A stretch of DNA of 64,000 nt. Origin: Shinisaurus crocodilurus. Lineage: Eukaryota > Chordata > Lepidosauria > Squamata > Shinisauridae. Below, one piece after another: positions 34,033 to 45,563 of this stretch (the stretch's first letter is position 1; each line of letters opens with the position of its first letter). The notes beneath the pieces are model-generated. The model searched no databases. It saw only the letters and a program-made list of their open reading frames with translations, and had not been told where the DNA came from. A program made the translations under genes and the position numbers. Location of the stretch: contig CM037877.1 of NCBI GenBank assembly GCA_021292165.1, positions 125,430,402 to 125,494,401 of the forward strand. Reading direction: 5' to 3'.

Positions 34033-34719
34033 ATTGTTCCATCCATTCCATCTGTGTTTTGCAGATTGTCAAGCGTCTCTTGTTCCATCATCTGCTAATT
34101 AACGGATTCAGAATTTTTAAGGGATGTATGAGAATTTCGTTCCACTTGTGCTAATGTGCACTTGGGCAACCCCCCCCCCCCCCCCGTAAATAACTGGTCC
34201 ACATAATCCACTTGGAAAAAGCTGGTCATCTACAGGTTGTATTCATAGAAATCTGAACTCATTTGAATCTGTTGGAAGATTTCTCCTACATCTCTACGCT
34301 GCCGCTTCCCATTTTAAAAAATCCTGAAGCAGTTTACAGCTAATTAAAAAACCATGCATCATTATAAAAGTGCTACAGCATTTAGAGAAGCTAGTGGTTG
34401 GAAAAAGCCAGGCTAAATGAGTACATTTTTAATAATCGTCAAAAGCACATGATCATTGGTGCTTGATGAATTGCAGTGGGGAGGTCACTCCAGACCTTGT
34501 GGGAGCCTGAAAAACACTCTTGTTATGGGCTCCAGCCTCTGTGGTTGAGGAACAGCCCTGCAAAACTTGTCATTCGAAAGGGGCAGAGGGTTCTCAAAGG
34601 AATAACTCTCCCCTCACTGTGCTGGAGCTTAGGGGCAACTGTTTGCCTCCGCACAGGTTCCAGTAACCCTTTTAGGGAGGAACATGCTACTTCACACAGC
34701 CTGCAGTGACTGCCTAAAT
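34033..34719. other. Intron sequence with poly-C tract and old repeat
   Basis: Holds a C18 run at about 34170-34187. At 34300-34690 there is a degenerate repeat (gctagtggttggaaaaagccaggctaaatgagtac, gggaggtcactccagaccttgtgg) of unknown class. No gene. Confidence 0.45.
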
Positions 34720-35215
34720 CAGAGGTGTACAACCTTTTTGACCCTGAGGGCTGTATTGGGTGGCTCCAGGAGCCAATGTGTTGTACCAGGGGGCTGGTAT
34801 GTTGCATGTGCATGCATACATGCTCAGGCAGGCAAGCACAGGCAAGCATACAGGTGCGTGCGCACACACACACACAGGCAGAGAGATGCGCAGGCAGACA
34901 TATATTGCTGAGGTTGGGGGGGGCTTCTTTGGGGGTTGCTGAAGGAGGGGGAGGCTAACGCCCGTCCTGCTAGTGGGGGTGCAGAAGCAGCAATACTGGC
35001 TGTTGCCAGGTCACTGGTGGTGGGGAAGGAGGAGGAGGCTATAGCTTCCTCCTCTCAGCTACCCCAACTGGTTGTCTAGCATTGCTGCATTTGCACCACC
35101 ACTAGCACTGTAGAAGCAGTGATGCCAATCAACAGTGGGAGAGGGATTCAAGGTGATATGGGGAGAACATGGGGGCCACACAACGAGTCTGGCGGACTTG
35201 GATTGTGCACCCCTG
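34720..35215. mobile_element. hAT-like MITE (CAGAGGTGTACAACC ends)
   Basis: Left CAGAGGTGTACAACC and right GGATTGTGCACCCCTG are imperfect inverted ends. Flanks gcctaaat (34712-34719) and agctaaat (35216-35223) agree at 6 of 8 positions, consistent with an old 8-bp target duplication. The interior has (CA)n at 34865-34878 and a purine-rich GC segment. Confidence 0.65.
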
Positions 35216-35319
35216 AGCTAAATAAATCACTAGGATAGAACCTCATCCTGCTGCTTCCACAAGTCCAACTGACACAATTGTTAGGAATGACATCCAGGTA
35301 CAATCAGTGGGTGTTTTAT

Positions 35320-35770
35320 AACATTGGGCACATCCGGATGCAATAATAAGCCAAAGTTCTGGAGAATTCTGGCTTATTGCACTGCCTGATGCAGAAGCCC
35401 CTTGGCTTCTGCTGCAAGTGAGAGTGGCTAATTAAACCACAGACCCTCTGTCCATGGTTTGCTTATTGTGATGTGCGGACCAAGGATTCTGCCTTGTCTT
35501 TCCCCAAACAAGCCAGATTCACAAGCCAACAGCAAACCATGGCTTATGACTCTGGCTTGTTTGGGGAGAGACAAGCCAGAATCCCTGGTTTGCACTTCAC
35601 AATAAGCAAACTATGGATGGGATGTCTGTGGTTCGTTTAGCTGCTCCTGCTTGTAGAAGGAGTCAAATAGGGGGTAATTGGGTAGCATGCACTATCGTGC
35701 TGCTCAATACTGATAACCCACAGTTCTAGAAAAGCCTGGCTTACTGTGATGTCCAAGCATGGTCATTGTA
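35320..35770. mobile_element. Large palindromic MITE
   Basis: The arms mirror around about 35540: ccatggtttgcttattgtgatgtgcggaccaaggattctgccttgtct against agacaagccagaatccctggtttgcacttcacaataagcaaactatgg. The outer cttggcttctgctgcaagtgag matches ctgctcctgcttgtagaag more weakly. Non-coding. Confidence 0.75.
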
Positions 35771-36255
35771 AGAGACTTCGTACACATGTGTATACACACA
35801 CAGCTTTGGCAGATCAAGAGACAAATGAAGGTACATGGATGTCTTCAACAGAGCAAAAGACCCAAGAGTGTTGCCTCCAGATGCTATGTCCCAGAGATGG
35901 CCCAGATGCTTGTTTTAAGTATTCAGTCCTGTTGATGTAGTAAGATCATTTAGAGAACAGTCTGAGCAGGCTTGTCACCCTGGTGGCTTTTTGATTCTTA
36001 GACATGCTTCAGCTTGTGGCGATCCTTCTTAGCCCTATAGCAGCCCAGGGATTTACAGCATCAAGATCTAGTCTTCCATCTGAGTCCATATTGAAATTGG
36101 CCACTTGGATGTTGAATGTAATGCCTCCCAAAAGTTACTCTGTGTTATTCGCATCCTTGTTGCATTATGCAAAAAGCTCACTAAAATGTATAGAATAACC
36201 TGAAATACATTTTGCAGTGTGAAGCAGGTCTTTGATATCCCACAGAATGAGCTAG

Positions 36256-36402
36256 AGCAGGTGTAGGCAATCTGGTGCCCTTCAGATGTTTTGGACATTG
36301 ATAACCATAATCCTTGACCATTGGCCATGCTGGCTTGGGCTTAATGGGAATTGTAGTTGAAAACCCCAGGAACATACTAGGTTGCCTACTCCTGGGCTTG
36401 AA
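36256..36402. mobile_element. Short palindromic MITE, copy 2
   Basis: caatctggtgcccttcagatgttttggac...ccattggccatgctggcttgggcttaatgggaattgtagttgaaaaccccaggaacatactaggttgcc; same family as 22126-22255 but more diverged. Confidence 0.7.
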
Positions 36403-36534
36403 AGAAACCTAAAGGCAAAAATGCTGAAGCAACTGGTCTCTGCCTTTGCAAGTATCCTCTCCTGCTTTTTATGCCAATTGTCAGTAGGTTCCATACCTGG
36501 AATTTAGAGCCTGGTACATAACCTTAGCAATCAC

Positions 36535-36690
36535 AGGCATGCCTGGAGGGAACACAGGAGAAGGCCTTCTCGGTAGCTGCCCCAGCACTCAGGAATTCCC
36601 TCCCCAGGGAGGCTAGATTGGCGCCTTCCCTGGTAAGCTTCCGGAGGCAGGCAAAGACCTTCCTGTTCCGGCAGGCATTTGGGACTAGCC
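36535..36690 (+). mobile_element. L2-like 3' fragment
   Basis: gagaaggccttctcggtagctgccccagcactcaggaattccctccccagggaggctag and aagaccttcctgttccggcaggcattt are the typical end of the L2 coding/3' region. It runs directly up to the left ITR of DIRS copy 2. Confidence 0.65.
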
Positions 36691-37312
36691 TGTGATGTGA
36701 TGGAATGCTATGTTATTCTTCGTGGTCCCTGTGCATCACACATATGGGCTCTGCGCTTGCGCGAAGCCTCATTTCGGAAACTTCTATAGCTGAGGAATTT
36801 TGGCGGGAAACCCTCCCCCACCGTCCTAGTACACTTCTCCCTAGCAGGTTCCCACCCATTCCCTCAGTTCTCTTTCGACCGCCATTGCGATGACCTCGTA
36901 GGAGACTTCTTAGTCCATTGGACTATGTTTTTTCATAACTGCTGAGGTTTTGTTTTTCTTATAATTCTTTTTGTGATTTTACTTTACTTCATACTATGTA
37001 AATTATTCTTTCTCCATTACTTTACCATCTTTTATTTCCCTCAGGCTGTTGGGTCTGAGGGAGCTGTTTACATAGTGAGAGAGATTTTTTTGTTGCTCCT
37101 TTCCCTCAGGCCATTGGTGCTGGGGGGGAGGGGGCTGTTTGCAAAGTGTGTAGAATTAAACTTCTCACGAAGGAGCACTCGCTTGTATGTTTCCAGTGCT
37201 TTCTCCCACATCCAGCCACAGCATTGGACATGCAGCCTCACTTCACAGCCTCTAATCAGTCTCGGCCTCTAATTGCTGCCTTGGGTCCTAACCATGGATT
37301 GGGCAAACTCAT

Positions 37313-37530
37313 CACAGGCTGCATCACCGCCTCCAGCTCTGAACAAGGGCTGTGTGGTTCGGTAACCAGGCTGCATCACCGCTTCCAGCTCTGGACAAGG
37401 GCTGTGCGGTTCAGTACCAGGCTGCTTCACCTCCAGCTCTGTACAGGGGCTGTGCTGTTCGGTACCAGGCTGCTTCGACTCCAGCTCTGTACAGGGGCTG
37501 TGCTGTTCAGTACCAGGCTGCTTCGACTCA
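37313..37530 (+). repeat. Tandem repeat, about four units of 52-56 bp
   Basis: Unit: caggctgcatcaccgc(c/t)tccagctctg(a/g)acaagggctgtg(t/c)ggttc(g/a)gta. The second pair of units carries cttcgactccagctctgtacaggggctgtgctgttc. Located in the gag region of DIRS copy 2 and absent from copy 1. Confidence 0.85.
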
Positions 37531-38302
37531 CAAAAAACTCAAGAGATGACCTGAAAACAGAAAATGACACATATAGGATGTGGAAGGAAGGCCAGGCTAC
37601 AAGGGAAGAGTACAGGCAGGTAGCACAGAACTGCAGGAATAGTGTAAGGAAGGCTAAAGCTGAGAATGAGCTGAGGCTAGCGAGGGATGCTAAAAACAAG
37701 AAAAAAGCTTTCTTCAGATACATGCATAGTAAAAGACAGAGGAAAGAAATGGTGGTTCAACTATGCAGTGAGGATGGCAAATTGATAACAGAAGACAAAG
37801 AAAAGGCAGAAGTGTTCAATTCCTACTTCGGCTCGGTCTTCTCCCAAAAGAGAGTTTATGTCCCCCCAGGCAAACCTGAAGTGCAGACGGAAGGGGCAGG
37901 ATTGCAGCTTGAGATTGATAGGCAAATGGTCAGGGAACACCTGATTACTCTGAACGAGTTTAAATCTCCTGGGCCTGACAAACTGCATCCTAGAGTAATA
38001 AAGGAACTGGCAGAAGAACTCTCAGAACCACTTGTCTATTATCTTTGAGAAATCATGGAGGACAGGTGAAGTGCCCGATGACTGGAGGAGGGCAAATGTT
38101 GTTCCTATCTTCAGAAATGGCAAGAAGGAAGAACCTGGGAACTATAGGCCAGTGTCAGTCTGACATCAATCCCTGGGAAATTTTTGGAGCAGATTATAAA
38201 GAAGTCAGTCTGCAAGCACCTTGAAAACAATGCAGTGATTACTAGAAGCCAGCATGGATTTGTCAAGAACAAATCCTGCCAGACTAATCTGATCTCATTT
38301 TT
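37531..38302 (+). mobile_element. CR1 fragment (copy 4), lacking both ends
   Basis: The acaaaaaactcaagagatgacctgaaaac start corresponds to about position 58 of this window. Coding words RKAKAENELRLARDAKNKKKAFF and VREHLITLNEFKSPGPDKLHPRVIKEL follow. It stops abruptly at ctgatctcattttttg (38302), equivalent to 824 of CR1 copy 1. There is no CR1 3' end, which is unusual for target-primed insertions. Confidence 0.88.
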
Positions 38303-40417
38303 TGCTCTTCCGTCCGTCTCTGCCTCCATTGTCCAAGACCTTAGCCTTGCTTCTGCCCATGCTTTGTTGGTTCCAGCACCAGACACAAGATTTATTTGCT
38401 GCACCGACTGCATCTTCTGCCTCGGATGGAATGATTTGTTTTCCATCTCTGCTTCTTCTGCATGCTGCTGTGGGCACGCATGACACTTTCTAAGGAAACA
38501 ATTAAACCTTGGGGGAACATGGTGGCATTCTCCTGCTGCGTTAAGCTTTTGAGTGGCCAACTATTGGGCCACAACAGTCTAGCTATCAGTGGTTTCCTCT
38601 GGGACTATATAGGGTCCTTGTGCAATTTTCTTTTGCAACCTGTCATGGTAGTTGCCATGTCTACCAGCAAATACAAATAGACATGGCAACTCATCAGACC
38701 ATGTTGTTTTTTTCCCCACAACAATGGTAGCAGCAGTAGTATTACAATGCACGCCTAGCTCGGCTTTGCTGGGTGCTTTCAACAGGTTAAGTCCTCGATA
38801 CAGGACTTGCAACTATAGACTCTGTAATGCAACAATAGACTCTGTACAGACAGCCAAACCACAGCCCAGGAAAAAGGGTCTGTGCAAGTATCTTCCATTT
38901 TACTCTGATCTTTCCTGTGGCCACCTCTAGTTGACATTATGCTTCTTCTGTCTGGTGGTTTGGCTCCTGTTCAGTAAGAGCTCTCTGCCTGACAGGCTCA
39001 GTCTTGTTTTGTTGTGGTCTGCTTGCAAGTAACTTCCTGTCCTGCCCACAGAGGGAATTCCCCTGTCTCACTTTCAGTTTCGTTTTAGCTTTCAGCTTGT
39101 GCCTCTTTTTGAAAATTTTCATTTATCGTTACTGCAGTGCAGCGACTATTACTCAATTTATTTTTTAATTTGATTTAAATCAATGATTTTTATTGATGAT
39201 TTAATCAGTGATTTAATCATTGGTTTAAATCATTGCAACCCTGGTGCCAGTCTCTTCCATTTTACATGCAACATGAGTGGGAAATGTACTCTGCCATTTT
39301 TCCCCCTACTCGAACCTGAGACAGTAATATGCAGTAGCTCGGTACCAATTTAACAGTAAGGGAACAGACATCACTAACTGGCGGCATCTTTTATTTCAAA
39401 CAAATAAACAAGGGGTTGGCTCTGAACATGAACTTGGTCTGAATTGCATTGGTGTGTATGAAAGATGGAATCATATTGGAAGACCAGTCAGGACTTTCTC
39501 TACCTTGTCATCTATACTTATGTCTGCAGTGGATCCAGGATTTTCCAATACCTTGGTGAATGGCCATTTGTCACCCCACAACAGCAGACCTATTGAGAAC
39601 AATGTAGTCTCTAACAATCTCCTACTAGGATTGCCCCTATCTACCAACATGGGGACGTCTACGCTAGTGTCCACACGGTTAGTCCACTACATCTCAACCT
39701 TGTGGCCACCTTCATCCCAGTCGCTGTATATACCAGGCTCCACATGTGACCATTGCAACTACAGATCCTCAGTGCTTTCGACCCTGAGCAGCAACACTTG
39801 GGAAAAGTGGCTCTGTCTTTTAAGTTTGATCAGGACCTTGCTTCGGTGGTGGATGTCTCTATGGAACCTATGATAGGAAACTCCCTTTGTGCTATCCCAG
39901 CCTTCCATTGCAAAAGCCACAGTTCCTTCTCTCACAAGTTGGGAGAGCTCATTCGATCTCTCACTGTTCATGGTTCCTGGTCCACCTGGCAAGTGTCACA
40001 CCATATAACCTGTCTCAAGCTACTGGCCATCTGGAATGTCCTTCCATCTTTTGAGATCATCTTCACCCTCAGCCAAGTACAGGTCCTAATAGTCATAACT
40101 TCCCTGATGTGTTTCTTCAACAAGCAAGTTGGTACACGATCTGTTCCCCTTGCTCTGTTGACAATTCGGATCATGGAAGGGTGTATCCCGCGACAATGCA
40201 TGTTGCTGGGACAGAAGATCTATTCGGCAATGCCTTGAGCCACTCTAGACAAGGGTCCTGCGAGTGACAACTTCACCCAGATGTGACTCAGGCCCGTGCT
40301 TTGCTGGGCAATTTCTTTGGCCACAACCAAAACTACAGTGTGCCTGAAGTTTAGCAGTAAAACAAGTGTGGCTCTTGAGGAGCTCCTTCCTGCTTCCCTG
40401 GCAAGACAATCTACTTA
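38303..40417. other. Decayed interior of DIRS copy 2
   Basis: No domain can be assigned with confidence. 39454-39873 is the longest open frame here, but its composition does not match a known motif. 39135-39235 is an AT-rich gatttaaatcaatgattt repeat of a kind common in reptile genomes. Confidence 0.4.
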
Positions 40418-40552
40418 CCGTATTTTTCCGTGTATAAACCGTGCGCAACCGTGCGGTTCTCTCCTTGGCTTACTTCCATGTATAAGACAACCCTCAATTT
40501 TTAGTCTAACAATGTAAGGAAAAAGTATAGTCTTATACATGGAAAAATACTG
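40418..40552. mobile_element. CCGTATTTTTCCGTGTATAA-type MITE
   Basis: Left CCGTATTTTTCCGTGTATAA, right TTATACATGGAAAAATACTG, flanked by TA (40416-40417, 40553-40554). 135 bp, non-coding. Same terminal family as the exon-carrying element at 50463-51602. Confidence 0.85.
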
Positions 40553-41289
40553 TAACCTTATTTTTTGACATCTCCATTGATTACAAAGATGGAGGCTGTG
40601 GTGCAAATGGGTCACACTAAGTGGATTTTAATCATCCTTTGGTGACCCAGGAAGGCCCACATCCCAACACTCCTCTGCTTGTCTAGAGTGTTTTTCTGCG
40701 TCAGCTGTCAATATCGAATCTGCCCTCCCAAGATCAAGGACAATTCCAAAATCCTGGTCTATTGACAATAACAGTACCATCCCTCCCTGACTCTCACTAT
40801 GGGTTTCTCCCCTACTCTCCGTGCTGTGCTGGATACGGTCAGAAAACCTGTTATTAACCGTTCCTCTGGGTCCAAATTTAAAGCCTTTCTGACCTTTGTT
40901 ACTATGACTAACCAGGACCCGCTTTGATGCCCACTTTTCTCCACATCTTGCAAGACTAATTCTATGGTGAGAGGTATAAAACCCTCTTCTCTTTGCACGC
41001 TCCAGTCAGCTATCCCCCTATGAGATCTGTCTCTGGGTTTGAAAGCCCGCCCTGCCTTGGCTTTTCTTCCAAAGCTGTCTTGAATTTTCAAGTCATCCAG
41101 AACCTAACACTACTTTTTCCCCCAGCACCTTTTTCCTCCCCTTTGGAGCTGTCTCTTCACGTGATGAATATCTGCAGGGCATTCACAATCTACAGGTCAC
41201 GGGCTGTATCTTTCAGACAATTGCGGCTTTCTCCTATGCATGTGTGGGCTGTCCCATCTCACCTCAATGCCTCGCCTCCTAGACTATTG

Positions 41290-41545
41290 CCACAATTTAT
41301 TTTTATTTTATTTATTTATTTATTATATTTATACCCTGCCTTTTTTCCTGCAAGGAACCCAAGGCGGCTTACATAATCCCTTCCTCTCCGTTTTATCCTC
41401 ACACCAACCCTGTGAGGTAGGTTAGGCTGAGAGTCTGTGACTGACCCAAAGTCACCCAGTGAGTTTCCTGGCTGAGCGGGGACTAGAACCCGGATCTCCC
41501 AAGTCCCAGTCCAACACTCTCACCACTACGCCACACTGGCTCACA
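41290..41545 (-). mobile_element. tRNA-derived SINE (minus), inside DIRS copy 2
   Basis: Minus orientation: the (TTTA)n start follows 41296, and the tRNA head ends in ccactacgccacactggctcac. Flanking cacaatt (41290-41296) and cacaatt (about 41541-41547) is a probable target duplication. Confidence 0.88.
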
Positions 41546-41680
41546 ATTGAGTTGCCTTATGAGCTCGCAAAGTGGGATCTTCCAGGATGCAGCTGCGTGG
41601 CTTACGCACAGGGCCAAAGGTTCCCTGTTCTACCCCGGGCAACTCCTGACAGGAAACTGCCATTGCTAAATATCTACAAA

Positions 41681-41805
41681 AGCAACTGGCATAGTATTAA
41701 CCAGCTTCAAATGCATTCCACCCATGGAATTGCAATCCCTGTGGCAACTGCCATAGTAGTAATCAGCTTTGAGCGCGTTCCACCCATGGAATTGCAATCC
41801 CTGTA
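41681..41805 (+). repeat. Direct tandem duplication, about 62 bp x 2
   Basis: caactggcatagtattaaccagctt...gcattccacccatggaattgcaatccctgtgg is followed by caactgccatagtagtaatcagcttt...gcgttccacccatggaattgcaatccctgtag, with about 10 differences. Confidence 0.85.
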
Positions 41806-41820
41806 GTGCTCCAACAAGAT

Positions 41821-42062
41821 ATCTTATTTATTTATTTATTTATTATATTTATACCCCGCCTTTCTTCCTGGAAGGAACCCAAGGCGGCTTACATAATCCT
41901 CCTCCTCTCCATTTTATCCTCACAACAACCATGTGAGGTAGGTGAGGCTGAGAGTCAGTGGCTGGCCCAAAGTCACCCAGTGAGTTTCATGGCTGAGCGG
42001 GGAATAGAATCCGGATCTCCCGAGTCCCAGTCCAGCACTCTCACCAGTACGCCACTCTGGGA
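41821..42062 (-). mobile_element. tRNA-derived SINE (minus), second copy in DIRS copy 2
   Basis: Same family and orientation as 41290-41545: (TTTA)n, taccccgcctttcttcctggaaggaacccaaggcggcttac..., ending in the tRNA-like head near gtacgccactctggg. Confidence 0.88.
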
Positions 42063-42702
42063 TTGTGCAGCTATTTAGGTGGCTCCATCCATGTTATTTG
42101 CCACTGTTGACTGAATGGCCATGCCCAGACCAATGCTTTATTCATTCATGCAGGGCTCATGTCCTTTTTTTTTTGTTTTTTGGTGCAATAATTACACCTT
42201 ACCCACCAGTAAGCCAGCTTGTTAAATCGCTTATATGTGTGATGCACAGAGACCATGAAGAAGAAGAGGAGGTTGCTTACCTGTAATTGTGGTTCTTCGA
42301 GTGGTCATCTGTGCATTCACACAACCCACCCACCGTCCCCACTTCGGTGTCAATGCCGAGTGTGATGCTAGTACCTGAAGCGGACGTATTTTTGGTATTA
42401 AAGTCGGTCAGCCTATACCGATGCTGACACCGAGATTCTCTTGGTTCCGAGGCCACAATAGGCAGTCTCAGAGAACTGAGGGAATGGGCGGGAACCCGCT
42501 AGGGAGAAGTGTACTATTACTGTGTGGGAGGGGTTCCCGCCAGTATTCCTCAGCAATAGAAGTTTCCGAAATGAGGCTTCACTCAGGTGCAGAGCCCATA
42601 TGTGTGACTGCACAGATGACCACTCGAAGAACCACAGTTAAAGGTAAGCAACCTGTTCTTTTTGTTCTACATTTTATATTGTTATGTATATTGTACTGTT
42701 TT

Positions 42703-42803
42703 TAATGATATATATATATGATATATATATATATCATAGAATCATAGAAAAGTAGAGTTGGAAGGGGCCTATAAAGCCATCGAGTCCAGCCCCCTGCACA
42801 ATA
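42703..42803 (-). mobile_element. (AT)n tract with CR1 3' tail inserted
   Basis: An (AT)n/(ATAT) stretch (42703-42734) is followed by atcatagaatcatagaaaagtagagttggaaggggcctataaagccatcgagtccagccccctgca, the last 65-70 bp of CR1 in minus orientation, then more ATATAT. An extremely 5'-truncated CR1. Confidence 0.8.
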
Positions 42804-42876
42804 TATATAATTTTTAATATTGATGATTTAATTCTATTTTTAACTTTTTTATTTTTCTATTTCTGTTTTAATTGTA

Positions 42877-43085
42877 CAGTAATACCTCGGATTACAAGTA
42901 ACCCGGTATGCGAGTTTCTCATAAGACGAGCAAAATTTTAGCATAAATTTAAATTTGAAAGACGAGCAAGTCTCGCAACACAAGCCACACGCTCGGCCGG
43001 CGCCTCCCACTGCTTTGCCTAAGTGCAGGGAGCCGCCGCTCACTCTGTAGGTTGTTGATCCTCCACATCTCTCTCCTTCTCTCCC

Positions 43086-43124
<39 letters not shown>

Positions 43125-43324
43125 ATTTTCATTAGCTGCTTTGAGATACTCTGTCTAAAGGCAAAGCAAGCCGGCTCCCTGGCAGGGAGCCCCGTGGAGG
43201 CGCACCGCGGCTCCCTGCTGAGTTTCCTTTATTTCTTATGAGGAAACTCGCTTTGATTTACGAGCGTTTTGGATTACAAGCATGGTTCTGGAACGAATTA
43301 TGCTCATAATCCAAGGTATTACTG
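42877..43324. mobile_element. Long pogo/Tigger-like MITE (diverged subfamily)
   Basis: CAGTAATACCTCGGATTACAAG ... CATAATCCAAGGTATTACTG with TA at 42875-42876 and 43325-43326, 448 bp. The arms include taagacgagcaaaattt and gaggaaactcgctttgatttacgagcgttttgg. The interior has a (TC)n run at about 43090-43121 and inverted gggagccgc/gcggctccc. Confidence 0.85.
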
Positions 43325-43577
43325 TATGAGTTTTAAAGGTTGTGAGCTGCCTTGGGTCCCAGTGTTGGGAAAAAGGCAGGATACAAATAAATATAATAAA
43401 TTAATTAAATTGAGTTACTTCAAAAGACAGTATCTTCATCGCAGTTACAGCTAGCAGTTGTTTTGAACATCGGGTGTTAGAAGGGATCTATACAAACCTT
43501 TATCCACATGACAAGGGAGAGAAGCAAACAGTTAAGCCAGCTGTCATCAGTGGCGTAGTGGTGTAGCAAACAGTTAA

Positions 43578-43822
43578 GCCAGTGTGGTGTAGTGGTGAGA
43601 GTGTTGGACTGGGACTCGGGAGATCTGGGTTCTATTCCCCGCTCGGCCATGAAACTCACTGGGTGACTTTGGGCCAGTCACTGACTCTCAGCCTAACCTA
43701 CCTCACAGGGTTATTGTGAGGATAAAATGGAGAGGAGGAGGATTATGTAAGCCGCCTTGGGTTCCTTGCAGGAAAAAAGGTGGGGTATAAATATAATAAA
43801 TAAATAAATAAATAAATAATCA
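43578..43822 (+). mobile_element. tRNA-derived SINE, full length
   Basis: gccagtgtggtgtagtggtgagagtgttggactggg (A box) and gggttctattcccc (B box), then the common body and (AAAT)n tail. An 18-bp word agcaaacagttaagccag just before it also occurs about 40 bp upstream, a local duplication. Confidence 0.9.
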
Positions 43823-44999
43823 CTGTCTGCTGCAGCTCTACCAATGGCAACTGGTGTCTCCTCTCTTACAGGCTATTTAAGGACAAGATAAGCTTTTTCT
43901 TTAAAGGTGTAGGAGGGTGATTTAGGGTCTGCATTTTTTTTACACTCTCGTTTCTCAAAGCTTTCATACGCCATTACTTTAGATTGTAAGTCTTCTCAGG
44001 ACAGTGATGTGACTGTGAACTTGCTGTAAGCTGTCCTTGACCTAAAGCATAGGGTGGGCTGTACATTTTATGCTTGGTATCACTGAGATTTGAAATGTGC
44101 AGCCTGCAGCTTTGTAAGAGGGAGTCCTTTCTCCCCATAGGTGTTAGCTCGGTTAACTAGGGTGGTCAGTGTAGCCTGGGTTTTGCATCCCAGAACATAC
44201 TGGGAAGAGAGGTGCAGGGCAGCCATGTGGGCATCTGTACATACTAAGTTTGTCAACTACAAATACCTTGACTTCAGCAAAGGCTTCATTCATGCATAGA
44301 GGCTACTGGGGGCGAGAACAGGAAAACTGAAATGACTTGTTTGGAGACTGGTTGTCTATATAGTTTGGAGACTATAGTGTAAAGACTGCCAGTGTGGTGT
44401 AGTATTTACGAATATTGGACTGAGGCTAGGAAGACTTAAGTCTGAGGCTCAGTGAGTGACCTTGGTCCATAACCTATCTTGCAGCATTTTTCTGAGGATA
44501 ATACGGGGTGGGGTGGGGGCATATACCCTGAGTTCTTTAGAGGACGGTTGGGAGAAAAACATAATATATTACCAGCAATAAGAGTAAAGAACTGAATACT
44601 TAATTGTTAGTTCTTGATCTCCTGGCAACACATGCTGAGCCTGCTGCTTTGGTTCTGTTTAGACATAGTGTATGTTTTCTTCTGCATATTTATATCTTAC
44701 ATGGGTAATGGTTAGGCACTGTCATACCCTGGAAGGAGAATCCAAACTTGCTCTGAGTACCAGTAGTTTTCCTTATTGCCTAATCATGTTGTCAGATCAG
44801 GATCTAGAGGTGACCTCACCTGCTTGTGGAAAATTGACATTTGGTCCTCATAAAGATAGGCAGACCCTTACCCAAGCTTCTGGAAATCTTTGTCAGTTGG
44901 CTGAGTGAATAAGCTACTCTTCTGGAGGTAGTGGACAGGAATAAATGGAGACAGGAGACCCACTCTTCAGATTTGAAACTGCAAAGGGAGATTAGCTAT
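43823..44999. other. Intron 2 sequence, no recognised feature
   Basis: No repeat ends or coding motif identified. 44385-44560 faintly resembles a degraded tRNA-SINE (gccagtgtggtgtagt, ggactgaggctagg, aacctatcttgcagcat). Confidence 0.45.
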
Positions 45000-45145
45000 A
45001 TTGAGGTACTGGGTGAATTCGCACAACACAGCAACCCACTGTGCGAATAAACTAGGCAGTGTGGGTTGTTGATGGAACAACCCACAGTGTGCTAGACAGA
45101 CTATTGGGCTCACCATGGGTTGTCCCCCCCTCCTTCCTCTTCGGT
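45000..45145. mobile_element. Palindromic MITE fragment
   Basis: gaattcgcacaacacagcaacccactgtgcg... gtgtgggttgttgatggaacaacccacagtg: the same end type (GTTCACACAACA...AACCCA) as 7047-7336. The right end is not identified. Confidence 0.5.
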
Positions 45146-45563
45146 CCTCCCATGGGTATTCCAGGGGATTTGGCAGCTGAAGCCATCTTGTCTCCCTTCC
45201 CTGCTTGTAACCCCTTTTGCAGTTGCCACGGCTCCCCCCCCTTTTCCCAGAGATTGCTTTTCGTGATCTCCAAAGTGACAGTGACAGCCCCTCCAATGTG
45301 CCCAAGTGGCACATTGTAGCAGCCATTACTCTTTAAAAAATTATTATTTCTGCACCAGGAATGTGTGGAAATGTTTTCATTAATTATTATTTTGTCAGTA
45401 GTTCGGAGTTGCGCAAGTGCACAACTTCAACTACCCAGAATGTGAAGCTTTGCCTTGTCAATGTCCTGGTAAGTCCCTGCTGTCAAAGCAGGCACTATCC
45501 ATGGACATTGACAAAGCCAGACTTCAAATACGTGACTTTGCTTTCGCTTGACAACTGTCAAAT

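Larger units (their letters stand above)
36715..42664 (+). mobile_element. DIRS-type retrotransposon, copy 2, heavily decayed
   Basis: The left ITR (36715-36900: ggtccctgtgcatcacacatatgggctctgcgcttgcg...) and right ITR (about 42440-42664) are reverse complements. The internal complementary region (42205-42320: cttatatgtgtgatgcacagagaccatgaag...ttcgagtggtcatctgtgcattcac) matches that of copy 1. Only traces of coding remain: gag-like cysteines near 37150-37200 and a recombinase-like LHVMNICRAFTIYRSRAVSFRQ (about 41150-41220), which aligns with LDVRRALAFYKDRTASFRQ of copy 1. It carries CR1, MITE and two SINE insertions. Confidence 0.85.

Noticed and set aside
34170..34187. Poly-C run as a functional element
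   Set aside because: Simple homopolymer with no associated structure; also a common assembly or sequencing error site.
37313..37530. CRISPR-like array
   Set aside because: The units are contiguous 52-56-bp tandem repeats without unique spacers, in vertebrate intron DNA.
37146..38048. 300-codon ORF as a host gene
   Set aside because: It joins DIRS gag relics, a tandem repeat and a CR1 fragment by chance.
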